This document shows positions 62,824 to 64,000 of a DNA stretch of 64,000 nt, piece after piece. Both the position numbers and the translations under genes were made by a program. The notes under the pieces are model-generated. The model saw nothing but the letters and a program-made list of their open reading frames with translations, did no database searches and had not been told where the DNA came from. Source of the stretch: Roseivirga misakiensis (GTDB lineage: Bacteria > Bacteroidota > Bacteroidia > Cytophagales > Cyclobacteriaceae); assembly GCF_001747105.1 (NCBI RefSeq), contig NZ_MDGQ01000005.1, positions 1,426,001 to 1,490,000 of the forward strand, written 5' to 3'. Each line of letters starts with the position of its first letter. The first letter of the stretch is position 1.

Positions 62824-63858
62824 CTAAGTCGCTGGTTCAATATCTCCATTCTGAGAAAGCATGATCGCGACACGCTTAGTTTTTGGAAACTGAGAAAACA
62901 CGATCACCATAACGACTGTAATTGGTGTACTTAAAAGCATACCCGTTATACCCCAAATTTGGCCCCAAACGATCAAAGCTAAAATTGTCACTAATGGGCT
63001 TAGATTAAGTGAATTACCCATCACTTTAGGCTCAATCACATTTCCTATGACCCATTCTATAACACCTAAACCGACAAGAATAATGAGGAAAGGGGTGAAT
63101 TCGCCAAACTGCATGAGACTAAATACCGCCGGAAAGAGTGTGGCAACAAGCGACCCGATCGTTGGGATATAATTTAACAGGAACATTAACAGGGCCCAGA
63201 AAAAGGGCGAATCAACACCCATGATCGCTAAAAACACATAGCCAACAACTCCCGTGAGTAAACTGACATAGGTTTTAAGCCTAATATAGTCGCCGAAAGA
63301 AGTGCTGATTCTGTTTAAGATGTTCATGGCACGAGACTCTTCATCTGGCGTCGTAAACATTTTGGTAAGCTTGTTTTTGAAGCTAGCTTCTTCTGAAAAC
63401 ATAAACGCCGCATAGACTAATATGATGATGGCATCTCCCAAAATACCCGAAATAGAACTTGCTATACCACTCAAGGTATCGCCGTAATCGAAGCCTTCTT
63501 GTGCCGTGTTAAATTGTTCTTGAATATTTATACTGAAAGTTTCATTGACCTTATCTAAGAGACTGTTAATGTTTACTTTATAACTTTCATAGGAGATTAA
63601 TAAAGAATCAATACTACTGGTAATCAATTTCGATAAACCAGCAAAGCCGACTACCAAGATTACAAAGACGAGAACGTTAACCATGGTGGTATTTAGCTTC
63701 TGTCCAACAACTGGAATCTTTCTAGCGAGTTGTTTCATAGAAGTACCGAGGTACCAGAGAATTACACCGAAGACTAAAGGGATTAATATACTTTCGGCAT
63801 AAATCAGTAAGGCGAGAACGCCTGCTAAACCGATAGCACTATAGGCTAACTTTTTCAT
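62824..63858 (-). CDS. AI-2E/PerM family membrane transporter
   Basis: 344 residues. About eight membrane helices; the region YIPTIGSLVATLFPAVFSL and VIEWVIGNVIEPKVMGNSLN, then SPLVTILALIVWGQIWGI, is the family signature. Two amphipathic helices (about 80-125) lie in the usual soluble segment. Members export small molecules or ions (some are Na+/H+ antiporters; the TqsA branch is linked to AI-2), and this sequence does not decide. The gene is complete, with its ATG at 63858; the remaining 142 bases to the window end show no gene. Confidence 0.92.
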   Translation of the reverse strand: MKKLAYSAIGLAGVLALLIYAESILIPLVFGVILWYLGTSMKQLARKIPVVGQKLNTTMVNVLVFVILVVGFAGLSKLITSSIDSLLISYESYKVNINSLLDKVNETFSINIQEQFNTAQEGFDYGDTLSGIASSISGILGDAIIILVYAAFMFSEEASFKNKLTKMFTTPDEESRAMNILNRISTSFGDYIRLKTYVSLLTGVVGYVFLAIMGVDSPFFWALLMFLLNYIPTIGSLVATLFPAVFSLMQFGEFTPFLIILVGLGVIEWVIGNVIEPKVMGNSLNLSPLVTILALIVWGQIWGITGMLLSTPITVVMVIVFSQFPKTKRVAIMLSQNGDIEPAT

Positions 63859-64000
63859 AGATCAATAATAAGCAATTAGCTACAATTTAATCGCCAATAC
63901 GCGCTATTGAAAAGACGTTTTGGTTGATTTCATTTTTTTTACGATAGCTGTGCAACCATTCTTTCCTTCTAAAGTCTATACATAGAATAACAAAGTATAT

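Noticed and set aside
1-64000. tRNA, rRNA, insertion sequences, integrases, phage genes, CRISPR arrays
   Set aside because: Looked for in the intergenic stretches; none has the expected structure or motifs.

Overview
The window comes from a Bacteroidota genome, most likely a marine or soil member of the Cytophagales. The evidence is: three giant secreted proteins with C-terminal type IX secretion (T9SS) sorting domains; a FecI/FecR/TonB-receptor signalling set; LytTR-type two-component genes; lipoproteins with short lipoboxes; a cold-shock protein with the basic N-terminal extension usual in this phylum; several TTG-N17-18-TAnnTTTG promoter matches; and weak or absent Shine-Dalgarno sequences. 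No tRNA, rRNA, insertion sequence or CRISPR array was seen.

Region 1 (1-12.5 kb, minus strand) is an exopolysaccharide operon, cut off by the left edge. In transcription order it holds a phosphoglycosyl transferase, an acyltransferase, a half-length TolC-like outer-membrane protein, a Wzc/GumC-type chain-length protein with a degenerate kinase domain, a glycosyltransferase, a Wzy/O-antigen-ligase-like polymerase, a membrane GT2, an unlisted 43-residue membrane protein, a GT4, a Wzx flippase, a methyltransferase and a further GT2. Most junctions overlap or nearly touch, so this is a Wzx/Wzy-type pathway expressed as a translationally coupled unit. Upstream, with its own promoter and terminator, is a response regulator plus LruC/DUF4114 lipoprotein pair, then a DUF763 gene.

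Region 2 (16.6-25.6 kb) holds a DUF4249 lipoprotein, an acidic PepSY-like repeat lipoprotein, and a sigma factor/FecR/TonB-receptor cell-surface signalling operon. A GGTAGGGT element with identical spacing to a GTATWTA box lies in front of both fecR and the PepSY gene, which suggests a small regulon. A cupin and a LytTR regulator/histidine kinase pair follow.

Region 3 (25.8-49.4 kb) holds an intact serine hydrolase, a MoaD/ThiS-like protein, a GH1 beta-glucosidase and then three paralogous T9SS cargo proteins of 1367, 3145 and about 1901 residues. They are built from ten copies of a GPGGVG-initiated lectin-like module joined by Calx-beta domains. The largest contains an in-frame duplication with an 811-bp nearly identical core at a constant 3771-bp offset.

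Region 4 (49.4-64 kb) holds a PadR regulator with an FtsX-type permease, a cold-shock protein, an unknown protein, a serine-hydrolase homologue that has lost all three catalytic motifs, a HEAT protein, and a compact operon of a GH109-like NAD-dependent glycosidase, two DUF1080 (3-keto-glycoside hydrolase family) lipoproteins and a second Gfo/Idh/MocA oxidoreductase. The window ends with an Mpo1-like protein, a vanadium-haloperoxidase/PAP2 lipoprotein and an AI-2E family membrane protein.

All functional calls rest on motif recognition by eye. No database search was possible.
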